Source: Verrucomicrobiota bacterium
GTDB lineage: Bacteria > Verrucomicrobiota > Verrucomicrobiia > Limisphaerales > J093
Assembly: GCA_012517065.1 (NCBI GenBank)
Contig: JAAYVR010000283.1
Location: forward strand, 1 to 55,794
DNA: 55,794 nucleotides
Direction of reading: 5' to 3'
Position numbers and translations under genes: made by a program. A model generated the notes under the pieces. That model did no database searches and had not been told where the DNA came from. It was given only the letters and a program-made list of their open reading frames with translations. How positions within the stretch are numbered: position 1 is the stretch's first letter; every line of letters starts with the position of its first letter. Below are positions 15,789-24,897 of this stretch, piece after piece.

Positions 15789-16796
15789 TCAATCCGGCAG
15801 CCTCCAGCGCCGCGGCGCACCCCGCATAAAGTCGTCAAAAAGCGGGCCCACAACAGCATTCACGTCTCCGGATACCAACTCAAGGCGTGTGCGCGTCGTT
15901 GCTGAGCGACCAGCCTCCATGTCACGGCCCCACAAACACAGATACATCGAATAATGCCCTTCCGACTCATGGGGAGTCGCTATCGCAAAACAATCCCTCG
16001 GCGTCCCTACCAGAACAAAACTGAGACCGAGGCTCTCGGCACGACGGACACCAACCGGCTTCGCCAACACCGGATAAACTGCCCAGTCCACAGGATTTGG
16101 TGGCAGCTTCCAACGGCCGTCCATTATCACCTCGCGCGCCAGCTCATCCCGTGCGAACATCTGCCAATCTCCAGCCGCTTTTAGAGCGTGTTTCAACACA
16201 GGCACTGCGCCAGCATCACCGCCGTCCTTCGCCCAAACCATTGCGTTGGTGAAAGCCGGCGAACAATAGGAAGCAAGGAAAGCCTCGAACGCTTCAAGCC
16301 GCGCCGTGGGAACCACCGTTGTTCTGAGCTCGATGCGCGTCGGCGACAGCCACTCATACCGTGCGCGCAGCTCGAAGGGCCGTTCCGGCTCCTCGGCTGG
16401 CCAAACGATCTCGACAACAGCGTCGGAAAGCTGCTGGACTTTGCAGGGCCAATCCCATGCGCCCCCACCGTAGCGTTTGCCCCGTGTGAACACACGGTAA
16501 TGACTCAACAGCCCATTGCTGCCGTCCAAACGCGCGCCGGACGGAACATGCACCACATCCGTCAAACCCAGCGGTTTCGCCCCCTTTGCAAGTCTCCCTC
16601 GCAAGACCCCCGTGTCAAACTCGAAACCGCCGTCCGCGGCGGGGCGGAACACTCGCCCCGGCAAGACTGCGTCACCTGCCTGCGCACGCGCGTGACCCGG
16701 CCAAAAAATCGCACACGAGATTATGATTCCGCACAACAGCGCACAGCACGTTTTGTGGGCCCGGCACCCGTTTTGGTCTCTCACGAAGGCGTTCAT
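15789..16796 (-). CDS. Secreted protein of unknown function
   Basis: 335 residues from the ATG at 16796. The frame is open to 16895, but the signal peptide (CCALLCGIIISCAIFWPGHARAQA, ending near residue 40) argues for the shorter form. The mature part is beta-rich, with FEFDTGVLRGRLAKGAKPLGLTDVVHVPSGARL near its start and paired-strand patterns later, resembling the scaffold-like domains that precede sugar-active enzymes, but I do not recognise the family. The C-terminus ends in GPLFDDFMRGAPRRWRLPD. It converges with asd across a repeat-filled gap and is divergent from the bifunctional nuclease gene. Confidence 0.7.
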   Translation of the reverse strand: MNAFVRDQNGCRAHKTCCALLCGIIISCAIFWPGHARAQAGDAVLPGRVFRPAADGGFEFDTGVLRGRLAKGAKPLGLTDVVHVPSGARLDGSNGLLSHYRVFTRGKRYGGGAWDWPCKVQQLSDAVVEIVWPAEEPERPFELRARYEWLSPTRIELRTTVVPTARLEAFEAFLASYCSPAFTNAMVWAKDGGDAGAVPVLKHALKAAGDWQMFARDELAREVIMDGRWKLPPNPVDWAVYPVLAKPVGVRRAESLGLSFVLVGTPRDCFAIATPHESEGHYSMYLCLWGRDMEAGRSATTRTRLELVSGDVNAVVGPLFDDFMRGAPRRWRLPD

Positions 16797-16908
16797 ACTC
16801 TGATCTTGGAGGAATGGCAGCAACATCGCAATGGCCATAGCATGCACTTCATCCTGCGCCCAGCGCAAGCGCTCTTGTATTTTTTGGCCAATCACTTAAA
16901 TTGCTCTC

Positions 16909-17367
16909 ATGAAAAGCGACGTGTTGCCCGTTGAAATTCGCGGTATCATCCCGGCTGCCGGAGGATGTGCGATATTCATCGGGAACGATGAAAAGGTCTT
17001 CGTCATCCAGGTTGAAAACAACATGGGTGCCGTGATCAACATGTTCTTGCGCGACACCCCAAAAGAACGCCCCCTTACACACGACCTAATGAACAACATG
17101 TTCCGCGCTTTTGGCATCACCGTCGAACGTGTGGTAATCACCGAACTGAAAAACTCAACTTATTACGCCCGACTCATCCTCCAACAGGAAAACGAACTCG
17201 GCCGAAAAATTGTCGAGCTGGATGCCCGCCCCAGCGATTGTCTCGCCCTCGCCACCGCCGCAAAAAAACCGGTTTACGTAACAAGAGACCTGTTCGACCA
17301 GGTTGAAGACATGTCCAAGTACCTCACTCAACTCAGTGAAGGTTCCAGCGATTCCGACGAGACCTGA
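16909..17367 (+). CDS. Bifunctional nuclease (BFN/DUF151) family protein
   Basis: 152 residues. The DUF151 core is complete: GCAIFIGNDEKVFVIQVENNMGAVI, RPLTHDLMNNMFRAFGI, VERVVITELKNSTYYARL, and the invariant DARPSDCLALA followed by PVYV. Plant and bacterial BFN proteins have been reported with DNase and RNase activity. The bacterial role is uncertain. The tail (DQVEDMSKYLTQLSEGSSDSDET) is acidic. It lies upstream of holA on the same strand with a 169-base gap. Confidence 0.9.
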   Translation: MKSDVLPVEIRGIIPAAGGCAIFIGNDEKVFVIQVENNMGAVINMFLRDTPKERPLTHDLMNNMFRAFGITVERVVITELKNSTYYARLILQQENELGRKIVELDARPSDCLALATAAKKPVYVTRDLFDQVEDMSKYLTQLSEGSSDSDET

Positions 17368-17536
17368 GCTTCCCAAACGTGCCTCAAGGTCCAGCAAAAC
17401 GGCGTTCACCACAGCGCGGCACGGCTACAACCGAACGATGCCCTCAAACGACTCCCCTTCGTTGCATTGGCACTGCTTTGCCATCCGGCACCATCCAGGG
17501 GAGCTTTCGACCACGGAGAGGAGGAAGGTCCGATAA

Positions 17537-18775
17537 GTGACTGATCCCGTTGAAGGCAGCAGTTCTGAACGACCGGATAATCTGCGCCGATCACGCAAGG
17601 CGGCCAAGCCGGCAGGTGAGCCAGCACCACCCGTGGTCCTCGTCGCCGGCGCGGACGAATTCACCGTCAAACGCCGTGCACGCCAGTTGTTCGACGAATG
17701 GCAAAAGGACACCGGCGGCATCGACAATGAAATCATCGACGCCGACACACGCACGGTCGGCGACGCCCTCAAAGCGATCTCATGCACCACAGAAGCGCTC
17801 CAAACTTTGCCACTCTTCACCAGCGCCAAAGTGGTCTGGATGCGCAATTGCTCGTTCCTTTCCCCCGAAAAGCCCGGCCGGTCAAACGCAGTCTCGCCGC
17901 TCGAACAGCCCCTCGTAAACTTCGCCGCATTCCTCCGGTCCTTCCAATGGACCAACGTCCGCCTGCTCATCAGCGGAGGGCCGATCGATCCAAAAGCGCC
18001 CTTGGCGTCCACCATCAGAGAAATCGGCAAAGTCGAAATCTTCGATGGTCTCTCGGCCGCCGACCGCGATTGGGCCGAACAAGCCGAACAATTCGTGCGC
18101 GCTGAATTGGAAGCGCGCAAACAACAGATAGACGACGATGCACTCGGCGCGCTGGTCGCAGCCGTGGGCCCCAACCTACGCCAGCTCGCCACTGAAGCCG
18201 AAAAGGTCTCACTGCACGCAGGCACCCGATCCAGAATCACCAGCGCCGACGTCGCCGCCGTCGTAAGCCGACAAAAGCAAACCCAGGCGTTCGGCCTCGC
18301 AGAAGCATTGGGTGACCGTGACCTCCCCGCCGCTCTTCGCCACCTCGATGACGAGCTTTGGCAGACCCAAATCAAATCCGATCACAGTTCTCTATCCATC
18401 CTCTACAGTCTCGTTGCCAAACTCCGTGCCATGCTCCTCATGAAGGAGCTACAAAAGGCCGGTTTCATAAGCCCGCGCACCAGTTACCAGCAGTTCAAGG
18501 TCCGTCTCGAGCAAGTGCCAACCGATCTCCTCGCCGAGAACCCGAAGTTCAACCCTCTCAAAGCGCATCCTTACACGCTCTTCAAAGCTTCGCTCCAGAC
18601 TGCAAACTACTCATTCGAAGAACTCGTCAACGGCCTGGAGATCCTGCTCGACTGCAACCGGAAATTGGTCGGAAGCCAGCTAGACGAAGCCGCTGTTCTG
18701 CAAAGTGCGGTTGTGAAGATAATCGGCGTGCAAAAGCGCAGCGGCGGGCACCGGACCGGAGACAGAAACTTCTGA
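17537..18775 (+). CDS. holA: DNA polymerase III subunit delta
   Basis: 412 residues, long for HolA (about 340), with an extended Pro/Arg-rich N-terminus before VVLVAGADEFTVKRRARQLF. AAA+-like fold features follow: LPLFTSAKVVWMRN, VRLLISGG, LSAADRDWAEQAEQFVRAE, LVAAVGPNLRQLATEAEKVSL, and the delta C-terminal helical domain with DLPAALRHLDDELW...LYSLVAKLRAML. Delta opens the beta clamp within the clamp loader. The GTG start at 17537 is chosen because AGGAGG lies about 11 bases upstream. dnaN, its partner, is encoded 4.6 kb downstream. Confidence 0.88.
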   Translation: MTDPVEGSSSERPDNLRRSRKAAKPAGEPAPPVVLVAGADEFTVKRRARQLFDEWQKDTGGIDNEIIDADTRTVGDALKAISCTTEALQTLPLFTSAKVVWMRNCSFLSPEKPGRSNAVSPLEQPLVNFAAFLRSFQWTNVRLLISGGPIDPKAPLASTIREIGKVEIFDGLSAADRDWAEQAEQFVRAELEARKQQIDDDALGALVAAVGPNLRQLATEAEKVSLHAGTRSRITSADVAAVVSRQKQTQAFGLAEALGDRDLPAALRHLDDELWQTQIKSDHSSLSILYSLVAKLRAMLLMKELQKAGFISPRTSYQQFKVRLEQVPTDLLAENPKFNPLKAHPYTLFKASLQTANYSFEELVNGLEILLDCNRKLVGSQLDEAAVLQSAVVKIIGVQKRSGGHRTGDRNF

Positions 18776-18805
18776 CTCGGAAACCTCGCCGGAATGAAGC
18801 CGGAG
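18776..18805. repeat. REPIN-like palindrome, half copy
   Basis: CTCGGAAACCTCGCCGGAATGAAG, a degenerate left arm and start of the alpha core, placed directly after the holA stop. Confidence 0.5.
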
Positions 18806-18855
18806 CTTGGGCTGATACCATTTACCAAAGCCCCGCCTGATTACCAACGGCTTAT

Positions 18856-18903
18856 GCGCTGAGATTTCGGCGTGGTAGGTCAGAAAACGTTCAGCGCTTT
18901 TTT
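18856..18903 (+). terminator. Rho-independent terminator of holA
   Basis: GCGCTGA (18856-18862) pairs with TCAGCGC (18891-18897), inner TTTC/GAAA pairs extend the stem, and six T follow (18898-18903). Confidence 0.65.
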
Positions 18904-19172
18904 CTGCGACGTCACGGGGTCTGATAATACTGACGCATAAAATTAGATGAGCTTATCTCGAAAGCGCATCGCAAAACTCACACTTCTTTCACACGTGAAC
19001 CTTTGCCACGATCAACCCCATGTCGCCTGTCAGCCTTTGCACTTCCATCCCGCAGCCCGGCGTAGCCGGAAGCGGAGGTGCCTGACGGGCAGAGTGCCCC
19101 TGCTCCCCCCTCTTGAGGGTTGTCGGCCACGCCGGGCTGCGAAATATCTGCTGCGACTCGGTCACCAAGAAG

Positions 19173-19308
19173 AAAACAATGTGTCTGTCCCCATGTCGGC
19201 ATCTGAGGGGTTGGTCCACGGATTCTGGGAACCGCGGATTGTAACAAGCGGCAATATGCGGACCACGTGGCAATCAGGGGGCAAAACCCAAACTACGAGC
19301 CTGTCACT
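19173..19308 (+). repeat. Composite GTGTCTGTCCCC element, copy 4
   Basis: AACAATGTGTCTGTCCCCAT to ACTACGAGCCTGTCAC. The last bases overlap the mnmG stop codon (TGA read on the minus strand from 19306-19304). The 500-base convergent gap between holA and mnmG otherwise holds the terminator and the GCCGGGCTGCGAAAT module. Confidence 0.7.
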
Positions 19309-21214
19309 TCCCACCGCGAGCTTTGAGCCAAATCATGATCATCCCAAGATCAGACGGCGAAACACCGGAAATCCGCGATGCCTGCCCCAACGTCTGTGGC
19401 CTGATCCGCTTCAGCTTTTGTCGCGATTCAGTTTTCAAACCAAGAATCGCGTCATAATCCACCCAGTCAGGAATCACCATGCCTTCCATCTGGCGCATGC
19501 GCTCGACTTCGGCCTGTTGCCGTTCAATGTAACCTGCGTACTTGACAATCACCTCGACTTCTGTGGCAACGTCCTCGGGCACAGGCGTTTCTGGCTGGGG
19601 AAGATCGGCGTGTCTGACGTCAGGCCTCTTCAAAACCTGCTCCAATGTCAGCGACCCGTCCTTGGTTGAACGCAAACGTTCAAGCTCTGCATTGATCGCT
19701 GCTTCCTTGGCCAGGAACTTCTCATAACGCCGCTTTGGCAACAGCCCAACTTCATAACCTACCCGGCATAGCCGCAGATCCGCATTGTCCTGTCGGAGCA
19801 AAAGCCTGTATTCCGCCCTCGAGGTGAACATCCGATACGGCTCACTGGTCCCTTTGGTTACCAAGTCGTCGATCAAAACACCCATGTAGGCTTGGTCACG
19901 ACCAAGGACGAGGGGTGGCAGCCCTTTGACACGCAGCGCTGCGTTGATGCCGGCCATGATCCCTTGGCCAGCCGCTTCCTCGTAACCGCTCGTTCCATTG
20001 ATCTGACCAGCCAAGAACAGGTTGCTGCATACTTTGGTTTCCAGCCATGGGGTCAGTTGGGTGGGATCAGCATAGTCGTACTCAACTGCATAAGCAGGCC
20101 GCATGATCTCTGCGTTTTCGCAGCCAACGACCGACTGCACCAAAGCCACTTGGACTTCGTAAGGCATGCTTGTTGAAAGGCCGTTGATGTAGATTTCCTC
20201 GGTGTTTATGCCTTCGGGTTCCAAGAACAACTGATGTCGCTGCTTGTCAGCAAACCGAACGATCTTATCTTCGATTGACGGGCAATACCGCGGGCCGACG
20301 CCCTTGATCACCCCCGCGTAGAGCGGTGACTTGTGGAGATTTGCCCGAACGATGTCAGCGGTCTTGCTGGTGGTGTATGTTATGTGACATGGGACTTGGC
20401 CGCCGGCTTGGGCCAAGACCGAGTTCGGCGGATAAGCTGACACACGCTTCGGCGTGTCATTCCCTGATTCCTCTTGTTCCACGTGGAACAATTCGTCTGT
20501 CCAATGGCTGAAATATGGCACCGGTTCGTCCCCGTCCTGCCGCTCCGTCTTCGAGAAATCGATCGTCCGTCTTAAGAGGCGTGGCGGTGTACCCGTTTTC
20601 AGTCTGCCCAAGGTCAAACCAATTGCCTTCAACGATTCACTCAGCTTAGCCGCGGACGCCTCGCCCGCACGCCCCCCTTCGATCCTCGTCATTCCAAAAT
20701 GCAGTAAACCTCTAAGAAATGTGCCTGTGGTCAGGATCACCGTGCGCCCCGCAAACCGAACCCCGAGCGCAGTCTCAATCCCGGTCACCCTGCCCGCCTC
20801 AGTAGTCACGGCCACGACCTCGCCCTGCGCACACGTAAGTCGCTCTTGCCGTTCGCAGACCTTCTTCATCTGGAATTGGTACGCCTTCTTGTCACATTGC
20901 GCGCGTGGCGCCCACACAGCCGGACCTTTCTTTCGATTCAACACCCTGAATTGCAGTCCGCTCAGGTCAGTTGCCAATCCCATCTCCCCGCCCAAAGCAT
21001 CGATTTCCCGCACTAAATGACCCTTTGCAAGTCCACCTATGGCCGGGTTGCACGACATTTGGCAGATGGTGTCCAAATTCATGGTAACCAACAAGGTCTC
21101 CATTCCCATCCTCGCCGCAGCCAACGCCGCTTCAACACCAGCATGGCCACCGCCCACCACAATGACATCGTACTGCTTCTGTTCCTGACCCACGGCGCGA
21201 TCATACCACAACAT
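19304..21214 (-). CDS. mnmG: tRNA uridine-5-carboxymethylaminomethyl synthesis enzyme MnmG
   Basis: About 636 residues. FAD-binding VIVVGGGHAGVEAALAAARMG, QMSCNPAIGGLAKGHLVREIDALGG, the GPRYCPSIEDKIVRF segment, AGQINGTSGYEEAAGQG and FTSRAEYRLLLRQDNAD are all diagnostic of MnmG/GidA, which with MnmE installs the (carboxymethyl)aminomethyl group on wobble U34. The start is uncertain: the frame is open to 21250, ATG lies at 21214, and a GTG at 21193 (VGQEQKQYDVIVVGG) gives the most family-like N-terminus. The extra upstream codons overlap a remnant of the GGAGTGCGGCAG repeat. The stop codon lies inside repeat copy 4. mnmE is not in the window. Confidence 0.93.
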   Translation of the reverse strand: MLWYDRAVGQEQKQYDVIVVGGGHAGVEAALAAARMGMETLLVTMNLDTICQMSCNPAIGGLAKGHLVREIDALGGEMGLATDLSGLQFRVLNRKKGPAVWAPRAQCDKKAYQFQMKKVCERQERLTCAQGEVVAVTTEAGRVTGIETALGVRFAGRTVILTTGTFLRGLLHFGMTRIEGGRAGEASAAKLSESLKAIGLTLGRLKTGTPPRLLRRTIDFSKTERQDGDEPVPYFSHWTDELFHVEQEESGNDTPKRVSAYPPNSVLAQAGGQVPCHITYTTSKTADIVRANLHKSPLYAGVIKGVGPRYCPSIEDKIVRFADKQRHQLFLEPEGINTEEIYINGLSTSMPYEVQVALVQSVVGCENAEIMRPAYAVEYDYADPTQLTPWLETKVCSNLFLAGQINGTSGYEEAAGQGIMAGINAALRVKGLPPLVLGRDQAYMGVLIDDLVTKGTSEPYRMFTSRAEYRLLLRQDNADLRLCRVGYEVGLLPKRRYEKFLAKEAAINAELERLRSTKDGSLTLEQVLKRPDVRHADLPQPETPVPEDVATEVEVIVKYAGYIERQQAEVERMRQMEGMVIPDWVDYDAILGLKTESRQKLKRIRPQTLGQASRISGVSPSDLGMIMIWLKARGGK

Positions 21215-21407
21215 CACTCCGGCGACAACAAGCAAACTGCCGCACTCCACGCGGCCGACAAGCCTGCTGGGCTCGATTACGCGTCCGCAATAACAGAATC
21301 CCAGAGCCTAATACATTAGGCGTGCTTATGTATGTTATGAGATTCTTTTGGCTTGCTCGATGGTCCTGCCCGTGACATGATCTGGCAGTGTCAAACACGC
21401 AGTTCAC

Positions 21408-22352
21408 ATGACGCCTTTCCAGCGCAACGAACTGGCTTCCCGTCTCGCCAAACTTGCTCGCAACGGCGTGTTCATCGGAACTTCGTCTTGGAAGTACGAA
21501 GGCTGGCTCGGCCAAATCTATACAGCAGAGCGCTATACCCACCAAGGTCAATTCTCGAAAGCAGCGTTCAATCGCACGTGTCTGCATGAGTACGCGGAGA
21601 CTTTCAAGACAGTCTGTGTTGACTCCGCTTACTACCGATTTCCGGAACCGCCTGATCTGCAATTTCTTGCATCACAAGTGCCTGAAGACTTTCTCTTCGC
21701 CTTTAAGGTAACAGACCAAATCACCATCCGGCGTTTCCCGAACCTCGCAAGGTTCGGTCCGCGTGCCGGCCAACTGAACCCCGAGTTCCTCAATTCCGAC
21801 CTCTTCGCTTCAAGGTTCATTGCGCCCTGCGAAACGATCAAGCCCAAGATTGGTCTTTTGATTTTCGAGTTCTCGACGTTTCACAGGTCGGAGTTCGAGC
21901 GCGGGCGCGATTTTGTTGCTGCACTGGATACGTTCCTCGGCCGCATCCCCAACGGCTGGTCCTACGGCGTCGAAATTCGTAATCCAACCTTCCTCGAGCC
22001 CCTCTATTTTGAAGTCCTCCGAAAGCATCGGGTGACACACGTGTTCAATAGCTGGGAACGAATGCCGCCGCTGCCTGAACAACTTAGGCGGCCCGGCGCT
22101 TTCACGAACGACGGCTTGGTTGCCGCGCGCCTTCTTCTTGATCCCGGCCATCCCTATGCCCTTGCAGTCAAAGAGTTTAGCCCGTACAACCAGATCGTCC
22201 GCCCAAGCCCATCCGCGCGCGCGGGAGCCGTCGAGATAATCCGGAACGCGATCGCCTCTAACCCGAAAGGTACGTTTATCTACGTCAACAACCGCTTGGA
22301 AGGCAATGCGCCGCAAACAATTTGGGCAATCCTCGAGCAAGCTGGCGCCTGA
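21408..22352 (+). CDS. DUF72 domain-containing protein
   Basis: 314 residues. It shows the DUF72 (YecE-like) TIM-barrel features: FIGTSSWKYEGWLGQIY near the start, FKTVCVDSAYYRFP, FAFKVTDQITIRRFPN, WSYGVEIRNPTFLEP and FIYVNNRLEGNAPQTI at the end. Function is unknown in this family. The acidic and aromatic pocket residues suggest a hydrolase-like fold. The next gene begins 4 bases after its stop, which implies translational coupling. Confidence 0.88.
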   Translation: MTPFQRNELASRLAKLARNGVFIGTSSWKYEGWLGQIYTAERYTHQGQFSKAAFNRTCLHEYAETFKTVCVDSAYYRFPEPPDLQFLASQVPEDFLFAFKVTDQITIRRFPNLARFGPRAGQLNPEFLNSDLFASRFIAPCETIKPKIGLLIFEFSTFHRSEFERGRDFVAALDTFLGRIPNGWSYGVEIRNPTFLEPLYFEVLRKHRVTHVFNSWERMPPLPEQLRRPGAFTNDGLVAARLLLDPGHPYALAVKEFSPYNQIVRPSPSARAGAVEIIRNAIASNPKGTFIYVNNRLEGNAPQTIWAILEQAGA

Positions 22353-22356
22353 CACC

Positions 22357-23226
22357 GTGCAACCAACTGCCCACGAATTCATTCCGTTAGCGGCCCGCCA
22401 ACGGGCTTTGATCCTCTACGAGGACAGAAACGTGCTGGTGATTGACAAGCCAGCCAATTGGATGCTCGCGCCACGGCACTGGAAACACACGTCCCGAAAT
22501 CTGCAACGCGCTCTCGAGATCGCAATCCAAGAACGCCATGCATGGGTGAAGCGGCGCAACATTCGATTTCTTCGGTATGTCCATCGCCTGGACGCTGAAA
22601 CATCGGGCTTGCTGATTCTGGCACGCAATAGACTTGCACTGACACGGTTTACACGGCTCTTCGAGACCGGCAGTGTGAAGAAACTTTACGTGGCAATCGT
22701 GGCCGGGCTGCCGCCGAAAACCTGGCACTGTTCCAAGCCGATCTCACTTTGCATGGCGCCTCAGCCACAAGTGAAGGTTGGTAGAGCTGACGGCAAACCC
22801 GCTTCGACGACTTTCACTCGTCTCGCCAGTTACACCCTGCCGAGCAGCGCAGACTGCTCGGTGGTTCTGGCCGAGCCACAAACCGGCCGGATGCATCAAA
22901 TCCGCGCGCACCTGTGGGCCACAGGATTCCCCGTGTTAGGCGATCCTTTGTACTGGGACGCGGGCCTAAACAGAGATAAGTTCCGCGCGGGATCAACTGA
23001 TTATCCTCTCGCGCTGCGTGCGGTTGGGCTCGAATACCCAGACCCTTTCACAAGAGCTGAGCGCAGGATTACCGCAGAGGCGTCACATTTCCTTGCTGCA
23101 TTCCGAGCACCAAAGGCGGTCATCGAAACAGTGGAAAACGCTGTGAAAAACTGGCCAACAAGATTTGGTCAGCTACCGAACAAGAGGACTGAACACAGCA
23201 ATCGACAAGATATTCACAATGGTTAA
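22357..23226 (+). CDS. RluA-family rRNA/tRNA pseudouridine synthase
   Basis: 289 residues from the GTG at 22357, 4 bases past the DUF72 stop. An ATG at 22306 inside the preceding gene would add 17 residues. The catalytic motif HRLDAETSGLLILA carries the nucleophilic Asp. VLVIDKPANWMLAPRH, KLYVAIVAG, PQTGRMHQIRAHLWATGFPVLGDPLYW complete the RluA core. There is no N-terminal S4 domain, so it is of the RluA/TruC/RluC-lacking-S4 type. The target uridine cannot be told. The tail is basic and Asn-rich. Confidence 0.88.
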   Translation: MQPTAHEFIPLAARQRALILYEDRNVLVIDKPANWMLAPRHWKHTSRNLQRALEIAIQERHAWVKRRNIRFLRYVHRLDAETSGLLILARNRLALTRFTRLFETGSVKKLYVAIVAGLPPKTWHCSKPISLCMAPQPQVKVGRADGKPASTTFTRLASYTLPSSADCSVVLAEPQTGRMHQIRAHLWATGFPVLGDPLYWDAGLNRDKFRAGSTDYPLALRAVGLEYPDPFTRAERRITAEASHFLAAFRAPKAVIETVENAVKNWPTRFGQLPNKRTEHSNRQDIHNG

Positions 23227-23296
23227 CGATGCACAAATGCTTGAGCCAACCTTGACAACGAATGTTGTTTGACCTATTCACAGCCCTTAATAATAT
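23210..23296 (+). promoter_or_regulatory. dnaN upstream region with promoter and DnaA-box-like sites
   Basis: ATATTCACA (23210-23218) and CTATTCACA (23274-23282) each match 8 of 9 positions of TTATNCACA. A promoter TTGACC (23269-23274), 16 bases, TAATAT (23291-23296) lies 38 bases before the dnaN ATG. TTGACA also occurs at 23252. The region is AT-richer than its surroundings. Suggestive only. Confidence 0.35.
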
Positions 23297-23333
23297 GACT
23301 TTGAGACGTCCAACACTGCCGTCTTAACACCGA

Positions 23334-24443
23334 ATGAAACTGTCCATAGCAAAAGATCAGCTTAGCGATGGCCTGCAAGCGATACACACTATCGTACCTT
23401 CTCGGACAACATTGCCTATTCTCTCGAATGCGCTCGTTCGTACCGTGGAAGGCCAGGTGGAACTGACAGCGACGGATTTGGATGTGACAATATCAGCCAC
23501 CGTCGGAGCCAGAGTTGACGTGCCGGGTGCACTAACGCTGCCAGTGAAGAAGCTCGCCAGCATCGTAAGAGAACTCGCCGTGGGAGAGATCGAAATCGAG
23601 GTTGACGACAAGTTGTGCGCGGCAATTAGTGCGGGCCCGTCCTTCTTTCGCATCAATGGGCTCTCGGCTGATGATTTTCCTCCGATGCCTGACATCGGCG
23701 GCGCACCGCTTGTTACGATGCCACAGGACAGATTCAAGCGCTTGATTCAAAGAACAGCTTTCGCCGCATCAAACGATGAAAGCCGCTATGTGTTGAACGG
23801 TCTGTTCTTTTCGTTCAAGGAACACAAGCTCACAACTGTCGCTACAGATGGCCGTCGGCTTGCGTTGGCGGAGGATGAAGTTGAGCTGAGCTTGGATGGC
23901 GCGTGCGAGTTCATCGTGCCAAGCAAGTCGGTTGCGGAGATTGGCCGACTAGTGAAGGGCACAGGCGAAGTCGAGATTTGGGTCGCGCAAAACCAAGCTG
24001 CGTTCAATTTCAAGCCCGAGCAGGGCGTGCGAGCTCGTCTGGTGACGAAGCTGGTTGAAGGCGTCTATCCGAGTTACCAGCAGGTTATCCCGCGCGAGTC
24101 CAAGGAGCGCGTTACTCTCGTTCGGGAGGAATTCGTGCAAGCCCTCAGGCGCGCCGAGATCATGACGAGCGAGAAGAGCAACTCTGTCAAGTTGAGCTTC
24201 ACTAGGGACAATCTCTTAATCACGTCGAATACTCAGGACGTGGGCGAAGCGCGCGAGTCTTTGGCCGTGAACTACAAGGGGACCGACATGGTGATAGCGT
24301 TCAACCCGCGTTTTCTGCTCGATGCTCTCGAGGCTTTGGATGACGACGAGGTGTATCTCGAGTTGACCGACGAATTGAGTCCGGGCCTGCTCAAGACAAG
24401 CAGCCCGTTCTTGTACGTCATCATGCCGATGCGCGTCAACTAG
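23334..24443 (+). CDS. dnaN: DNA polymerase III beta sliding clamp
   Basis: 369 residues, standard length, with three repeated clamp domains. Motifs: PILSNALVRTVEGQVELTATDLDVTI in domain I, RYVLNGLFFSFKEHKLTTVATDGRRLAL in domain II, and the C-terminal SPGLLKTSSPFLYVIMPMRVN, the usual M-P-M-R-(L/V) ending that forms part of the protein-binding cleft. The clamp tethers polymerase III to DNA. Here it is not adjacent to dnaA or recF, unlike many genomes. It is followed by a REPIN-like palindrome 39 bases after the stop. Confidence 0.97.
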   Translation: MKLSIAKDQLSDGLQAIHTIVPSRTTLPILSNALVRTVEGQVELTATDLDVTISATVGARVDVPGALTLPVKKLASIVRELAVGEIEIEVDDKLCAAISAGPSFFRINGLSADDFPPMPDIGGAPLVTMPQDRFKRLIQRTAFAASNDESRYVLNGLFFSFKEHKLTTVATDGRRLALAEDEVELSLDGACEFIVPSKSVAEIGRLVKGTGEVEIWVAQNQAAFNFKPEQGVRARLVTKLVEGVYPSYQQVIPRESKERVTLVREEFVQALRRAEIMTSEKSNSVKLSFTRDNLLITSNTQDVGEARESLAVNYKGTDMVIAFNPRFLLDALEALDDDEVYLELTDELSPGLLKTSSPFLYVIMPMRVN

Positions 24444-24482
24444 CCCGGCCATCGAACCACCTAACCGCACCAACACGCCCGA

Positions 24483-24548
24483 CCCGGAAATCTCACCGGC
24501 CAACGCCCCATGGTTTCGCCCATGCCCGGGCTCCGGTGAGAGTCCCGG
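24483..24548. repeat. REPIN-like palindrome (type beta core), after dnaN
   Basis: Arms CCCGGAAATCTCACCGG (24483-24499) and CCGGTGAGAGTCCCGG (24533-24548). The core contains CATGGTTTCGCCCATG. Confidence 0.75.
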
Positions 24549-24751
24549 CCGAGCGCGGCTCCGCTTCAGACGGACCAGGCATGCAGTACAATAATGCTGA
24601 GCCGGAGCCCGCCGCTCTTGGCGCATGGCGCGCTTCGCACAAAGCCGCTGTTCCGCCGCCACTTCGCGCTTCGTTGCCGGCCGACCTATTGCAGCGGGAA
24701 ATGAGTTGATCCTGTACATGCCGCTTGCCACCCACGCAGGTCCGGCACGGA

Positions 24752-24897
24752 CCCAAATAGAGGGACAGGCTCGTTGTTTGGGTTTCACGGCCGGATTGCA
24801 GCGGCGCCTGCAAATCGCCCACGTGGCAATCTGCGGCTGCTGAGGTCTGTGGAGGCCTCCCTCGGATGCCGATATGGGGACAGGCACATTGTTTGTG
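24752..24897 (-). repeat. Composite GTGTCTGTCCCC element, copy 5 (inverted)
   Basis: Reads from CCCAAATAGAGGGACAGGCT through GATATGGGGACAGGCACATT. It lies in the 790-base convergent gap between dnaN and the GH2 gene. The rest of the gap (24550-24750) shows nothing recognisable. Confidence 0.7.
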
